This document shows positions 17,475 through 26,079 of a stretch of 64,000 nucleotides of DNA, in pieces (position 1 is the first letter of the stretch; each line of letters starts with the position of its first letter). A program made the translations under genes and the position numbers. The notes beneath the pieces are model-generated. The model had not been told where the DNA came from. It did no database searches and worked only from the letters and a program-made list of their open reading frames with translations. Origin of the DNA: Mesorhizobium neociceri (GTDB lineage: Bacteria; Pseudomonadota; Alphaproteobacteria; Rhizobiales; Rhizobiaceae). The stretch covers positions 248,001 through 312,000 of the forward strand of contig NZ_JACDTY010000004.1 in the NCBI RefSeq assembly GCF_013520985.1. The letters run 5' to 3'.

Positions 17475-18832
17475 CCGTCGGTCGCCATCAGGATCTCGAT
17501 GCGGCGGTTGGCGGCTGCCATCGGGTCGGCTACAACCTTCGGCTCGCGGTCGGCGAAACCGGCGACCTCGGTGATGCGGCGCTCGTCGACGCCGCCGCGC
17601 ACCAGCATGTAATAGGCGGAATGGGCGCGCGCCGTGGACAGCCGCCAATTGTCATAGGTGTCGCTGCGGAACGGCCGCGCATCGGTGTGGCCGTTGATGC
17701 TGATCGTGCCTTTCTGCTCGTTGACGATGCGGCCGATCTTTTCCATCGCCAGCACCAGTTCACGGCGCGGCACTGCCGAACCGATCTCGAACATGCCGAA
17801 GTCGAACTGGTCGGTGATCGAGATGACGACGCCCTTGTCGGTAGCCTCGACGGAGACGCCGTCGTGCAATTTGTCGCCAGGCTTGAAGGCCTCGTCGAGT
17901 TCCTGCTTGACCTGTGCCGCGGCCTTGACGGCGGCGGCACTCGGCGCCTTTTCCGCGGCTTCGGGCTTGGGTGCGGGTTGCGCTTCGGAGGCTTCGGCCT
18001 TTGCCTCCTCCGCCTTTTTCACTTCGGCCTTTGCTGCTTCAGCCTTGGCCTCTGCCTTGGCTTCAGCCTTGGTCTGCGGCTTGTCGGATGCGGATTTCGC
18101 CAACGGCTCCAGCGGCGCATCCACCACGGGCGGCGCCGGTGGCACGGCCTTCACTTCAGCCGCTTGCGTCTGTGCCGCCTTGTCGCCGGGCTTGAGCGGA
18201 TCGCCTTCGATCTTGCTGCGTTCGGCGGTGGCTTCGGCGCCAGGTGCCGCTACCTGTTGCGACCAGAAATCCGGCGCGAACGGGTCGCGGTAGGATTGGC
18301 CGCCGGATGCGCCGGTGGCCGGGCCGGACGCCTGCGCGCCGCCATCGCCCTTCTCGCTGACATTCTGCATGACGCCGGTATCGGTGGCGATTTCCGACAG
18401 CACCGCATAGGGATCGGCAAACAGATGCTCGTCGGAAAGATCGGTCTTCGGCGCCGATTCCTTCGGCTGCTTCTTGTTGGACGTGCCGGCGCCGCCGATG
18501 CCGTCCTGTCCGGCCTTGCTGGTCTTGTCCTTCGGGTCGTCGGCCGTCAGCCCGACCTTGCTCGGGCCATCGCCAAGGTCTTCGAGGCCCTTGCGGCTGG
18601 CGTTGCGGTCGACCAGCTTGACCGGGTTGAAATAGCTGGCGACGGCGGCCTTGGTTTGCTCGTTGGCGGCATTGATCAGCCACATGACGAGGAAGAAGCA
18701 CATCATGGCGGTCATGAAATCGGCAAAGGCGATCTTCCAGACGCCGCCGTGATGGGCGTCGTCGTGGTCGTCGTGATTGCGCCGCACGATGATGATTTCG
18801 TGCCTGGGCTCAGCGGCGTCGTCAACGCTCAT
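17471..18832 (-). CDS. motB: Flagellar motor stator protein MotB
   Basis: 453 residues from the ATG at 18832, which interlocks with the stop of the fliH-like gene. The single membrane helix is KIAFADFMTAMMCFFLVMWL, with the proton-binding Asp at position 38. A long Ala/Lys/Glu/Pro-rich periplasmic linker (about residues 90-310) follows, then the OmpA-like peptidoglycan-binding domain with ISINGHTDARPF and NWRLSTARAHSAYYML. The linker is longer than in E. coli MotB. motA is not adjacent; it lies at 35181, transcribed divergently from the whole minus-strand block. Confidence 0.95.
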   Translation of the reverse strand: MSVDDAAEPRHEIIIVRRNHDDHDDAHHGGVWKIAFADFMTAMMCFFLVMWLINAANEQTKAAVASYFNPVKLVDRNASRKGLEDLGDGPSKVGLTADDPKDKTSKAGQDGIGGAGTSNKKQPKESAPKTDLSDEHLFADPYAVLSEIATDTGVMQNVSEKGDGGAQASGPATGASGGQSYRDPFAPDFWSQQVAAPGAEATAERSKIEGDPLKPGDKAAQTQAAEVKAVPPAPPVVDAPLEPLAKSASDKPQTKAEAKAEAKAEAAKAEVKKAEEAKAEASEAQPAPKPEAAEKAPSAAAVKAAAQVKQELDEAFKPGDKLHDGVSVEATDKGVVISITDQFDFGMFEIGSAVPRRELVLAMEKIGRIVNEQKGTISINGHTDARPFRSDTYDNWRLSTARAHSAYYMLVRGGVDERRITEVAGFADREPKVVADPMAAANRRIEILMATDG

Positions 18833-19455
18833 GAGAGGGCCTCGGACAAGGCAGACGACCATTCGGCGATGCGGGTTTCGAACACCGCCTCGTCAATGGC
18901 GACGGTGAGGTCGAAGCCGGGCGCCTCGACGAAATCGAGATTGGCCGCGCGTGGACCGAGCGAAGCCTTCAGCGTCTCGAACAGCGACAGCGGTCCGCGC
19001 ACGGCGATGCGCACCGCCTCGCTGTCGCCGATCGCCTCGCGGATCGTGCCGGCAAGGGCTTCCAGCGAACGCTTCTGCAGATCGTCGGTGACGATGCCGC
19101 CAATGATGCGGGCAACTGTGGCGCCGACAAGCTCGCTGACCTTCGCCTCCATGGCGTCGATACGGGCAGTGACGGCGGCGCCAAGGTCGCCGCCGAAGCC
19201 TTCCAGGAAAACCCTCGCTTCGTCGGCGCTGGCCTGACGCTCCGCTTCGAGCTCGGCCTGATGGGCAACAGCAAGGCGCGCCTTGAGCTCCGCTTCGGCA
19301 TCGATGACCGCTTCAGCGATCAGCGCGCCGATGTCTGCCTGCGGCGCCGGTGTGTCTGGCCGCGGCTCGGCCTTGGCTGTAGCCGGCGATTGACCGGCGC
19401 GCTGGGTGCGTGCGCCAAAGTCCGGAAGAAGATCGAAAAGTGCTGCTGAGGCCAT
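18829..19455 (-). CDS. fliH: FliH-like flagellar export regulator
   Basis: 208 residues between fliF and motB. An N-terminal Pro/Ala-rich stretch is followed by a helix of alternating Ala, Glu and Arg (IDAEAELKARLAVAHQAELE, about residues 50-80), then a C-terminal alpha/beta region with VGATVARIIGGIVTDDLQKR. This layout matches FliH/SctL family stators of the export ATPase. Sequence conservation is low in this family, so the call rests on layout and on position directly after fliF. It starts 3 bp after the fliF stop and overlaps motB by 4 bp. Confidence 0.7.
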   Translation of the reverse strand: MASAALFDLLPDFGARTQRAGQSPATAKAEPRPDTPAPQADIGALIAEAVIDAEAELKARLAVAHQAELEAERQASADEARVFLEGFGGDLGAAVTARIDAMEAKVSELVGATVARIIGGIVTDDLQKRSLEALAGTIREAIGDSEAVRIAVRGPLSLFETLKASLGPRAANLDFVEAPGFDLTVAIDEAVFETRIAEWSSALSEALS

Positions 19456-19458
19456 AGT

Positions 19459-21099
19459 CTACACCGTGGCTTCCTGGGCGGCCCATTTGCGCAGGATCTG
19501 CGCGGTGCGCTCCTCATTGAGATCGACCATACGGGCAAGCCGTTCCTGCGGCGCCGGCCTGATCTTCTGGCGAAGATCGTCGAGCGGAGTCGGGCCGGGA
19601 CGGCTGCCGGGCAAGGCAGCCTGCGCGGGTTCGGCACTGGCGGTTTCAGGTGTCGGCAGCGAACGCTGGACATCGTCGAAGCTCGGACCGGCAAGTGCGG
19701 GCGTCGGCCGCGCGGTCAGCGCGGCGGCCATCGGCCTCAGGCCGAAGAAGGCAACCAGGAACACCACGACGATGAAGGCGCCGGCATTGATCATCGTGCC
19801 GGCATAAGTTCCGATCGACGCCATTATGCCCGGCTGCTCGACGGCCTCGCCGTCAAGCCCGTCGATGAACTCGACCGCCGAGACATCGATGATATCGCCG
19901 CGCTTGTCGTCGAAGCCGGTGGCCGAAGCCACCATCTTCTGGATGTCGGCAACGCGCTTGGCGATCTGCTCGGGCGTGGCGTCCTTGCCGAGGATGGTCA
20001 TCAGCCGCTGCTGGTTGACGACGACGGCGATCGACATTTTGGTGACGGAATAGCCGTTGGAGACGGTGGCGATCTTCTTGGAGTTGATCTCGTAATTGGT
20101 GATCTCCTCCTTGCGGTCGTTCGCCGATGTCGTCTGCGGGCCGTCGGTGCTGGTCGCCTGGGTCTCGGGCAGGTTCTGCTCGACGCTGGCCGGGGTCGAG
20201 GCCTGCTTCTGGTTGCTGTTCTCGTTGGCGCGCACCGACTGCACCGAACGCTCGACGCGCGACTCCGGATCGAAGATCGTCTCTTCGGTCTGGCGGGTGT
20301 CGGTGTTGACGTCAGCCTTGACGCTGGCGCGGAAATTGTCGGGGCCGAGATAAGGCGTCAGCGCGCGGCGGATGTTGTCGCCGATCTGCGCCTCGACGGT
20401 CTGCTCGACGCCGAGCGTGCGGGCAGCACTTGTGTTGGAGGGGTCGTCGCCGGCAGCCAGCAGATTGCCATTGGAATCGAGCACGGTCACCTTGTCAGCC
20501 GACAGGCCGGGGACGGCGGCGGCGACGAGATGGCGGATCGACAAGGCGCTCTTTTCGGCGTCGATGCCGGAATAACGGATGACCACCGAGGCCGAGGGCT
20601 GCTGTTCGTCACGGCGGAAATTGGCGCGCTCGGACATGACGATGTGGACGCGCGCCGCCTTGATGCCCGCGATCGACTGGATGGTGCGGGCGATCTCGCC
20701 TTCCAGCGCGCGCACGCGGGTAATCTGCTGCATGAAGGAGGTCAGGCCGAGCGAGCCGACATTGTCGAACAGTTCGTAGCCGGCATTGGCGCTGGTCGGC
20801 AGGCCCTTTTCGGCAAGCAGCATGCGCGCCTGCGCGGTGGTGCCGGCCGGCACCAGCACCGAGGTGCCGTCGGAGCCGACGTCGAAGCCGATGCCGGCCT
20901 CGCCGAGCACCAGGCCGATCTGGTTCACGTCGGAACGGTCGAGCCCGACATAGAGCGTCTCATAGGCGGGGCGGTTGAGATAGACCGAGCCCACGCCGAT
21001 GACGGCCATCACCAGCGCGGCGATGCCGGCCAGCATGGCAAGGCGCCTGACGCCAAATGCCCTGAGATTCGAGATGATGCTCTGGATCTGTTCCGGCAC
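19459..21099 (-). CDS. fliF: Flagellar MS-ring protein FliF
   Basis: 546 residues with the FliF N-terminal membrane helix (about 20-42, LAMLAGIAALVMAVIGVGSV), the ring-building motif region DRSDVNQIGLVLGEAGIGF, the conserved VRALEGEIARTIQSIAGIKA and ARVHIVMSER, a second membrane helix near 425-450, and a cytoplasmic C-terminal tail ending LNEERTAQILRKWAAQEATV that binds FliG. FliF is the base on which export gate and C ring assemble. First gene of the fliF-fliH-motB-motC-fliK-lytic transglycosylase run. Confidence 0.96.
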   Translation of the reverse strand: MPEQIQSIISNLRAFGVRRLAMLAGIAALVMAVIGVGSVYLNRPAYETLYVGLDRSDVNQIGLVLGEAGIGFDVGSDGTSVLVPAGTTAQARMLLAEKGLPTSANAGYELFDNVGSLGLTSFMQQITRVRALEGEIARTIQSIAGIKAARVHIVMSERANFRRDEQQPSASVVIRYSGIDAEKSALSIRHLVAAAVPGLSADKVTVLDSNGNLLAAGDDPSNTSAARTLGVEQTVEAQIGDNIRRALTPYLGPDNFRASVKADVNTDTRQTEETIFDPESRVERSVQSVRANENSNQKQASTPASVEQNLPETQATSTDGPQTTSANDRKEEITNYEINSKKIATVSNGYSVTKMSIAVVVNQQRLMTILGKDATPEQIAKRVADIQKMVASATGFDDKRGDIIDVSAVEFIDGLDGEAVEQPGIMASIGTYAGTMINAGAFIVVVFLVAFFGLRPMAAALTARPTPALAGPSFDDVQRSLPTPETASAEPAQAALPGSRPGPTPLDDLRQKIRPAPQERLARMVDLNEERTAQILRKWAAQEATV

Positions 21100-21235
21100 G
21101 ATTCAAGCGCTCCCAGCATGATATTCCGTGGGAACACTAGACCGCGAAGCTTGTGCGAAGATGATAAGCATGTCGCCCGTAAGTGTGCAGCGGTTCCGGG
21201 CCAACGACATGCGTTAAAACACGGCCACAAAGCGA

Positions 21236-21262
21236 AAGGGCCGCGCTGTTGGCGCGGCCCTT
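21236..21262 (-). terminator. Rho-independent terminator after flagellin gene 1
   Basis: Perfect 11-bp stem AAGGGCCGCGC / GCGCGGCCCTT with a 5-base loop. It starts 32 bp below the stop of the flagellin gene at 21294 and is followed on the minus strand by TTCGCTTT. It insulates the flagellin gene from fliF downstream. Confidence 0.85.
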
Positions 21263-21293
21263 CAATTCAAGGAAAGAGGAAGCCGGGTCCGGC

Positions 21294-22178
21294 CTATTGC
21301 TTGAACAGCGCCAGGATCGATTGCGAGTTGCCGTTGGCGATCGACAGCGACTGGATGCCGAGCTGCTGCTGGACCTGAAGGGCCTGCAGCCGCGTCGATT
21401 CCTTGTTCATGTCGGCGTCGACCAGAGCGCCGACGCCCTTGTCGATGGAGTCCGACAGGTTCGACAGGAAGCTCTTCTGGGTGTCGATGCGCGACTTGGC
21501 GGCGCCGAGATAGGCCGCGCCCGTGGACAATTTGGCAAGCGCCGTTTCGACGGCTCCCAATGCGGTGTCGATGGCGGCGTCGGCCACCGCCGTGACGCTC
21601 GGATCGAAGAAGGTCGTAGCAAGCAAACCGCCGGCAATGCCGCCCGTGCCGGCAATGTCCAGCACTTGGGTATCAGCAGCCTTGACGTCGATGGTGTCGA
21701 TGGCGACTGTCGTGCCAGTGCGGTTGTAGGAGGCAACGATCTTCAGGTCGGAGGTGGCGAGAGCGTCATTCTGCAGCAGGTTCGACCCGGCATAGGATGC
21801 GTTGGTGACCGACGACTTGATCTGGTCCTGAATTGCCTTGATTTCGGTCGCGATCTTTTGCTGGTTGTCCTGGCTCGCACCGCGGGCGGTCACCAGCTTG
21901 GCCTTGATCTGGTCGACCTGGTCCTTGATATCGGTGATGGCGGTGTAGGCGGTGTCGACCTTGCCGGCGCCGAGGCCGAGCGCGTCCTGGACAGCCGAAA
22001 GCGCCTTGTTGTCGGATTTCATCGTGGTGGCGATCGACCAGTAGGCGGCGTTGTCGCTGGCGGTGGCAACGCGATAGCCGGTCGAAATGCGCGACTGGGT
22101 GGTTTCGAGCTGCTTGTTGGTGTTGTTCAGGCTCTGCAGCGCGGTCAGCGCCGAGGCGTTCGTCATGATACTAGCCAA
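21294..22178 (-). CDS. flaA: Flagellin, copy 1
   Basis: 294 residues, the short flagellin form lacking large D2/D3 domains. The N-terminal D0/D1 helices (MTNASALTALQSLNNTNKQL, then ISTGYRVATASDNAAYWSIA) and the C-terminal D1/D0 (NKESTRLQALQVQQQLGIQS ending ILALFKQ) are well kept. It is about 89 percent identical to the second flagellin 280 bp away, by my own count of roughly 32 differences over 294 positions. It builds the filament and is exported under FlaF/FlbT control. Flanked upstream by a GGTTAACC palindrome and downstream by a strong terminator, so it is its own transcription unit. Confidence 0.95.
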   Translation of the reverse strand: MASIMTNASALTALQSLNNTNKQLETTQSRISTGYRVATASDNAAYWSIATTMKSDNKALSAVQDALGLGAGKVDTAYTAITDIKDQVDQIKAKLVTARGASQDNQQKIATEIKAIQDQIKSSVTNASYAGSNLLQNDALATSDLKIVASYNRTGTTVAIDTIDVKAADTQVLDIAGTGGIAGGLLATTFFDPSVTAVADAAIDTALGAVETALAKLSTGAAYLGAAKSRIDTQKSFLSNLSDSIDKGVGALVDADMNKESTRLQALQVQQQLGIQSLSIANGNSQSILALFKQ

Positions 22179-22282
22179 GATATTTACCCCTTCTCAAAAA
22201 CGGGCGTGGCCCGCACACGCCGGATCAACTTCATCGGGGGGTAGGCATAAGCCCATCGACCGTCTGGTCTGCCCGCCATGGT

Positions 22283-22294
22283 ATGGTTAACCAT
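22283..22294. promoter_or_regulatory. ATGGTTAACCAT palindrome upstream of flagellin 1
   Basis: A perfect 12-bp palindrome centred about 110 bp upstream of the flagellin 1 start. The half-containing string TATGGTTAA recurs 24 bp further (22306-22314). The same GGTTAACC core is found upstream of flagellin 2. Candidate binding site for a flagellin regulator. Confidence 0.5.
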
Positions 22295-22401
22295 GACTAG
22301 CGAGATATGGTTAATGGCTTGTTAAAACAGGTCAATCCGGGTGCCGGCGAAAAGCAAAATCGGAAGCTATTCAAAGAGAAAATCAACAGCCACAAAAGAA
22401 A

Positions 22402-22428
22402 TCGGGCCGCGCTGTTGGCGCGGCCCGA
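22402..22428 (-). terminator. Rho-independent terminator after flagellin gene 2
   Basis: Perfect 11-bp stem TCGGGCCGCGC / GCGCGGCCCGA, loop of 5 bases, followed on the minus strand by TTTCTTTTG. It lies 31 bp beyond the stop of the flagellin at 22459. Stem and loop share GGGCCGCGC-loop-GCGCGGCCC with the terminator of flagellin 1, so the tandem duplication included the terminator. Confidence 0.88.
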
Positions 22429-22458
22429 CCGGATCTTGTCAGTCGTAAAGTCGAGAGA

Positions 22459-23343
22459 TCAGCCGCGGAAGAGCGACAGGATCGACTGCGAGTTGCCGTT
22501 GGCGATCGACAGCGCCTGGATGCCAAGCTGCTGCTGGACCTGGAGGGCCTGCAGACGGGTCGATTCCTTGTTCATGTCGGCGTCGACCAGAGCGCCGACG
22601 CCCTTGTCGATCGAGTCCGAGAGGTTCGACAGGAAGCTCTTCTGGGTGTCGATGCGCGACTTGGCAGCACCGAGCGAGGCAGCGCCGGTGAACAGCTTGC
22701 TCAGCGCGGTTTCAACGGTGCCGAGCGCGGTGTCGATGGCGGTGTCGGCAACAGCGGCGCTGGCCGGATCGAAGAAGGTCGCAGCCAGCAGACCGCCGAC
22801 GATGCCGCCCGTTCCGGCGACATCGAGGACCTGCGTGTCGGCAGCCTTGACGTCGATGGTGTCGATGGTGACGGTCGCGCCGACGCGGTTGTAGGAAGCG
22901 ACAATCTTCAGGTCGGACGTAGCGGCAGCGTCGTTCTGCAGCAGGTTCGAGCCGGCGAAGTTGGCGTTGGTGACCGACGACTTGATCTGTGCCTGGATAG
23001 CGGTGATTTCGGTCGCGATCTTCTGCTGGTCTTCCTGGCTGGCGCCGCGGGCGGTGACGAGCTTGGACTTGATCAGGTCGACCTGGTCCTTGATGTCGTT
23101 GATGGCGGTGTAGGCAGTGTCGACCTTGCCGGCGCCGAGGCCGAGCGCGTCCTGAACGGCCGAGTTGGCCTTGTTGTCGGACTTCATCGAGGTCGCGATC
23201 GACCAGTAGGCAGCGTTGTCGCTGGCGGTGGCGACGCGGTAGCCGGTCGAAATGCGCGACTGGGTGGTTTCAAGCTGCTTGTTGGTGTTGTTCAGGCTCT
23301 GCAGCGCGGTCAGCGCCGAGGCGTTCGTCATGATACTGGACAT
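22459..23343 (-). CDS. flaB: Flagellin, copy 2
   Basis: 294 residues, same length and layout as flagellin 1 with conserved ends (MSSIMTNASALTALQSLNNT at the start, QSILSLFRG at the end). Most changes lie in the central surface-exposed part, for example around residues 100-125 and 150-220, while D0/D1 segments are nearly invariant. It probably co-assembles into a complex filament as in other rhizobia with several flagellins. It has its own upstream palindrome and terminator. The letter in the symbol is arbitrary. Confidence 0.94.
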   Translation of the reverse strand: MSSIMTNASALTALQSLNNTNKQLETTQSRISTGYRVATASDNAAYWSIATSMKSDNKANSAVQDALGLGAGKVDTAYTAINDIKDQVDLIKSKLVTARGASQEDQQKIATEITAIQAQIKSSVTNANFAGSNLLQNDAAATSDLKIVASYNRVGATVTIDTIDVKAADTQVLDVAGTGGIVGGLLAATFFDPASAAVADTAIDTALGTVETALSKLFTGAASLGAAKSRIDTQKSFLSNLSDSIDKGVGALVDADMNKESTRLQALQVQQQLGIQALSIANGNSQSILSLFRG

Positions 23344-23496
23344 GGCTACTCGTTACCTTGATTTTTACAGGGTGTTTTTTGACATACCGGCTTTTCCGGT
23401 ATGACGGAGCGGCATCATGCCAATGATCGTGAGACCCGATCACCCGCCATCTGCGAGCAATATGCGGGCGAGTCCCTACCAAAGGGCTAAACGGGA

Positions 23497-23506
23497 CGGT
23501 TAACCG
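23497..23506. promoter_or_regulatory. CGGTTAACCG palindrome upstream of flagellin 2
   Basis: A perfect 10-bp palindrome in the spacer between fliP and flagellin 2, centred about 158 bp upstream of the flagellin start. It shares the GGTTAACC core with the palindrome before flagellin 1. Confidence 0.45.
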
Positions 23507-23558
23507 GAAATATTTTGCATAGAATTTTGGCCAGGTGCCGCGCGCGGGTCGCGGGTGA

Positions 23559-24290
23559 TCAGGTGAAGGATCGCACCAGGCTGCCGACGAGCAGGTTCCA
23601 GCCGTCGATGAGGACAAAGAACAGGATCTTGAAGGGCAGCGAAACGACGGTCGGCGGCAGCATCATCATGCCCATGGCCATGGTGATGGTGGCGACGATC
23701 AGGTCGATGACGAGGAACGGCAGCACGATCAGGAAACCGATCTCGAAGCCGCGGCGGATTTCGGAGATCATGAAGGCCGGCACCAGGATACGCAGGTCGA
23801 CGGTTTCCTTGGCAACCACCTGGCCACGTTCGCGGGCGAGGTCGGCGAACAGGTCGAAATCCTTGTCGCGGACATTGTGCAGCATGAAGGTTCGGAACGG
23901 GTCCGAAATTTTTTCGAACGCCTCGGTCTGGCTGATCTGATTGTCCATCAGCGGCTTGACGCCGGTGTTCCACGCCTGGTCGAAGGTCGGCGCCATGACG
24001 TAGAAGGTCATGAACAGCGATAGTGAGATCAAGATGAGATTGGCCGGCGTCGACTGCAGGCCGATGCCGGCGCGCAGGATCGAGAAGGCGATGACGAAGC
24101 GGGTGAAGCTCGTCACCATGATCAACAAGCCCGGCGCCACCGACAGCACGGTGAGCAGGCCGAACATCTGGATGATATAGCCGACGGTGGCGCCGTCGGC
24201 CTTGCCGATGCCGCCGAGATCCAGCTGCTGGGCAGCGGCGACAGAAGTGGCGGCGACGACGATCGCGGCGGCGAGAAGCAGTTTTCTCAT
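23559..24290 (-). CDS. fliP: Flagellar export gate protein FliP
   Basis: 243 residues. A cleavable signal peptide (about 1-20, ending SVAAAQ) is followed by the FliP membrane helices, with conserved LSVAPGLLIMVTSFTRFVIA, the periplasmic LMDNQISQTEAFEKISDPFR, and the final VIDLIVATITMAMGMMMLPP. FliP forms the core of the export channel with FliQ and FliR. Its start overlaps the fliL stop by 4 bp; it is the last gene of the flgF-to-fliP run. Confidence 0.96.
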   Translation of the reverse strand: MRKLLLAAAIVVAATSVAAAQQLDLGGIGKADGATVGYIIQMFGLLTVLSVAPGLLIMVTSFTRFVIAFSILRAGIGLQSTPANLILISLSLFMTFYVMAPTFDQAWNTGVKPLMDNQISQTEAFEKISDPFRTFMLHNVRDKDFDLFADLARERGQVVAKETVDLRILVPAFMISEIRRGFEIGFLIVLPFLVIDLIVATITMAMGMMMLPPTVVSLPFKILFFVLIDGWNLLVGSLVRSFT

Positions 24291-24787
24291 TCGAGCAGCA
24301 ATGTCCTGATCAGAACCTGTTTGGCATGGCCACCGCTGCGGATCGCGGCGCGCTCCTCAAGGTCGGCTTTCAAATGCTGGTAGCCGCTGGCGCCTTCGAT
24401 CTGATGCATCTTCAGGGTGCGGACCATTGCCAGCAGGTCCTGGTGAATGCTCTCGGTGAGCTCCGGCGGTTGCGGCGCATCGTAGACCACCGAAGCTTCC
24501 AGCCTTATCCAGATATCTGCCGGCGCGGCCAGATTGGTGGTGATCGGCGCCAGCTGCACCAGCGTCGGCCCGGTGCCCGGCGCATGTTCGGCGGCCGCGC
24601 TCGGCTGTTCGGCGTTGGACTGGTTCTCGGGTGCGGCCGGCACCGGCACCGGTCCGCCGACGCCCTTCAGATAGCCGCCGGAGACCCAGCCCATGCCGAT
24701 GGCAGCGCCCGTGACCGCCAAAAGCATGGCGAGCTGGATGACAAGCGACGGACCCTTCTTGGGCTGGACCTGTTCGACATTTGCCAC
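24287..24787 (-). CDS. fliL: Flagellar basal body-associated protein FliL
   Basis: 166 residues with one membrane helix (about 15-38, LVIQLAMLLAVTGAAIGMGW) and a periplasmic domain including LAPITTNLAAPADIWIRLEA and LKADLEERAAIRSGGHAKQV. FliL surrounds the stator and modulates torque. It lies between flgH and fliP, overlapping fliP by 4 bp. Confidence 0.93.
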   Translation of the reverse strand: MANVEQVQPKKGPSLVIQLAMLLAVTGAAIGMGWVSGGYLKGVGGPVPVPAAPENQSNAEQPSAAAEHAPGTGPTLVQLAPITTNLAAPADIWIRLEASVVYDAPQPPELTESIHQDLLAMVRTLKMHQIEGASGYQHLKADLEERAAIRSGGHAKQVLIRTLLLE

Positions 24788-24805
24788 GGCGTCGTTCTCC
24801 TGATC

Positions 24806-25510
24806 CTAGAAGGGGAGGACTTGGTCGAGAATCTGCTGGCCGTAGGCAGGTTGCTGGATTTCGGCAATTCGGCCGCGGCCTCCATAGGAGATGCGGGCCT
24901 CGGCGATGCGTTCGTAGGAAATGGTGTTTTCGGCGCCGATGTCGGAGGGACGCACCATGCCGGCAATCGTCAGCACCCTGAGCTCGTAATTGACGCGCAC
25001 TTCCTGCGAGCCGCGGATCATCAGATTGCCGTTAGGCAGCACCTCGGTGACGACGGCGGCGACATTGAGCTCGAGGTTTTCCGAGCGCTTGATTTCGCCG
25101 TCCGCGTTGGTTTCGGTGCTGGAGCTCAGTCCGGCGTCGCCCTTGCCGCTGGTGCTGGCATCTTCCCATCCGAGCTTGACATCATAACCGAGCTTGCGCG
25201 CGGCGGTGCGGCTGCGGTCGTTCTGGTTCTTGAAGTTGGCCTTGTCGTTGAGCTTGATCCTGACTGTCAGGATATCGCCATCGCGCAGTGCACGGGGGTC
25301 GGTGAACAATCGGCTCTGGCGATCGTCCCATAGCGAGAATTTCTTCACCGGCGCCCGCGGCTCTTCCGGGTATGAATAGGGCGCATCGACGCTGCCTGTG
25401 ATGCCGGTGCCGACCGGCGACAGCGCCGGCTCCCTGCCGATCTCCCTGGGGTCGACGGCGCAGCCGGACAGTGCGGCGGCGGCGACCAGGACGAGCAACC
25501 CCAACTTCAT
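24806..25510 (-). CDS. flgH: Flagellar L-ring lipoprotein FlgH
   Basis: 234 residues with a lipoprotein signal (lipobox LSGC, lipidated Cys17). The mature part carries SLWDDRQSRLFTDPRALRDG, then DILTVRIKLNDKANFKNQND and the late NYELRVLTIAGMVRPSDI, all FlgH features. It forms the outer-membrane bushing around the rod. Start overlaps the motE stop by 4 bp. Confidence 0.96.
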   Translation of the reverse strand: MKLGLLVLVAAAALSGCAVDPREIGREPALSPVGTGITGSVDAPYSYPEEPRAPVKKFSLWDDRQSRLFTDPRALRDGDILTVRIKLNDKANFKNQNDRSRTAARKLGYDVKLGWEDASTSGKGDAGLSSSTETNADGEIKRSENLELNVAAVVTEVLPNGNLMIRGSQEVRVNYELRVLTIAGMVRPSDIGAENTISYERIAEARISYGGRGRIAEIQQPAYGQQILDQVLPF

Positions 25511-26076
25511 GACGGATCTACCCTTCGGGCCGCGCTGGCCATGATGCCGGTGAGCGTGGCCGCCGCCTTCTGGTCCATCTCATTGAGAATGACGCCGGCC
25601 TTGCGCGAATCGAGTTTCATCAGGATGGCGGCGGCGAGATCAGGGGTGACCATGGCTAGGCGTTCGGCCGCGGCATCCGGTTTCATGCCGGCATAAATCT
25701 TGACGACGCCGTCCTCGGCGCGGGCCAGAAAAACTTCGCGCCGCTTCAGCCATTGTTCGTATTCGGCGCGCTTCTCGTCCAGCGCCTTCATGCGCTGGTC
25801 GATGCCGGCCTGCAGCTGCTTCAGCTCTTCAGCCTGCAGCGAGTAGCGGCGGTCGCGGGCGGCGTCGGCGATGTTGGAGCAGAAGCGCTGGATTTCGCTT
25901 TCGTCCGGGGCTTTCTGGCGGACCAGCTGTTGAGGTGCAGCCGGCGCCTGTGCGCCGGGCAAAACCTGCCGCACCGCTTCTTCCGCGCGAACCGGCATGA
26001 CTGAGACGAGCGTAGCGATGGCTGCCAAGGCTGCGTTGCGGCGGTGTCTTCGGGATAGGAAATCGATCATCGGCAT
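25507..26076 (-). CDS. motE: Motility protein MotE (FlgI/MotC chaperone-like)
   Basis: 189 residues. An N-terminal signal segment (about 10-32) is followed by a coiled-coil region LQAEELKQLQAGIDQRMKAL and a small MgtE-N-like helical domain with AAERLAMVTPDLAAAILMKL. In Sinorhizobium MotE is a periplasmic chaperone needed for MotC folding. It sits between flgI and flgH, the standard rhizobial position, 3 bp after flgI. Confidence 0.9.
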   Translation of the reverse strand: MPMIDFLSRRHRRNAALAAIATLVSVMPVRAEEAVRQVLPGAQAPAAPQQLVRQKAPDESEIQRFCSNIADAARDRRYSLQAEELKQLQAGIDQRMKALDEKRAEYEQWLKRREVFLARAEDGVVKIYAGMKPDAAAERLAMVTPDLAAAILMKLDSRKAGVILNEMDQKAAATLTGIMASAARRVDPS

Positions 26077-26079
26077 GGC

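Noticed and set aside
17475-17648. Upstream extension of motC into motB
   Set aside because: The 58 extra residues are basic and low in hydrophobic content, while the ATG at 17474 gives a proper signal peptide and a 4-bp overlap with motB.
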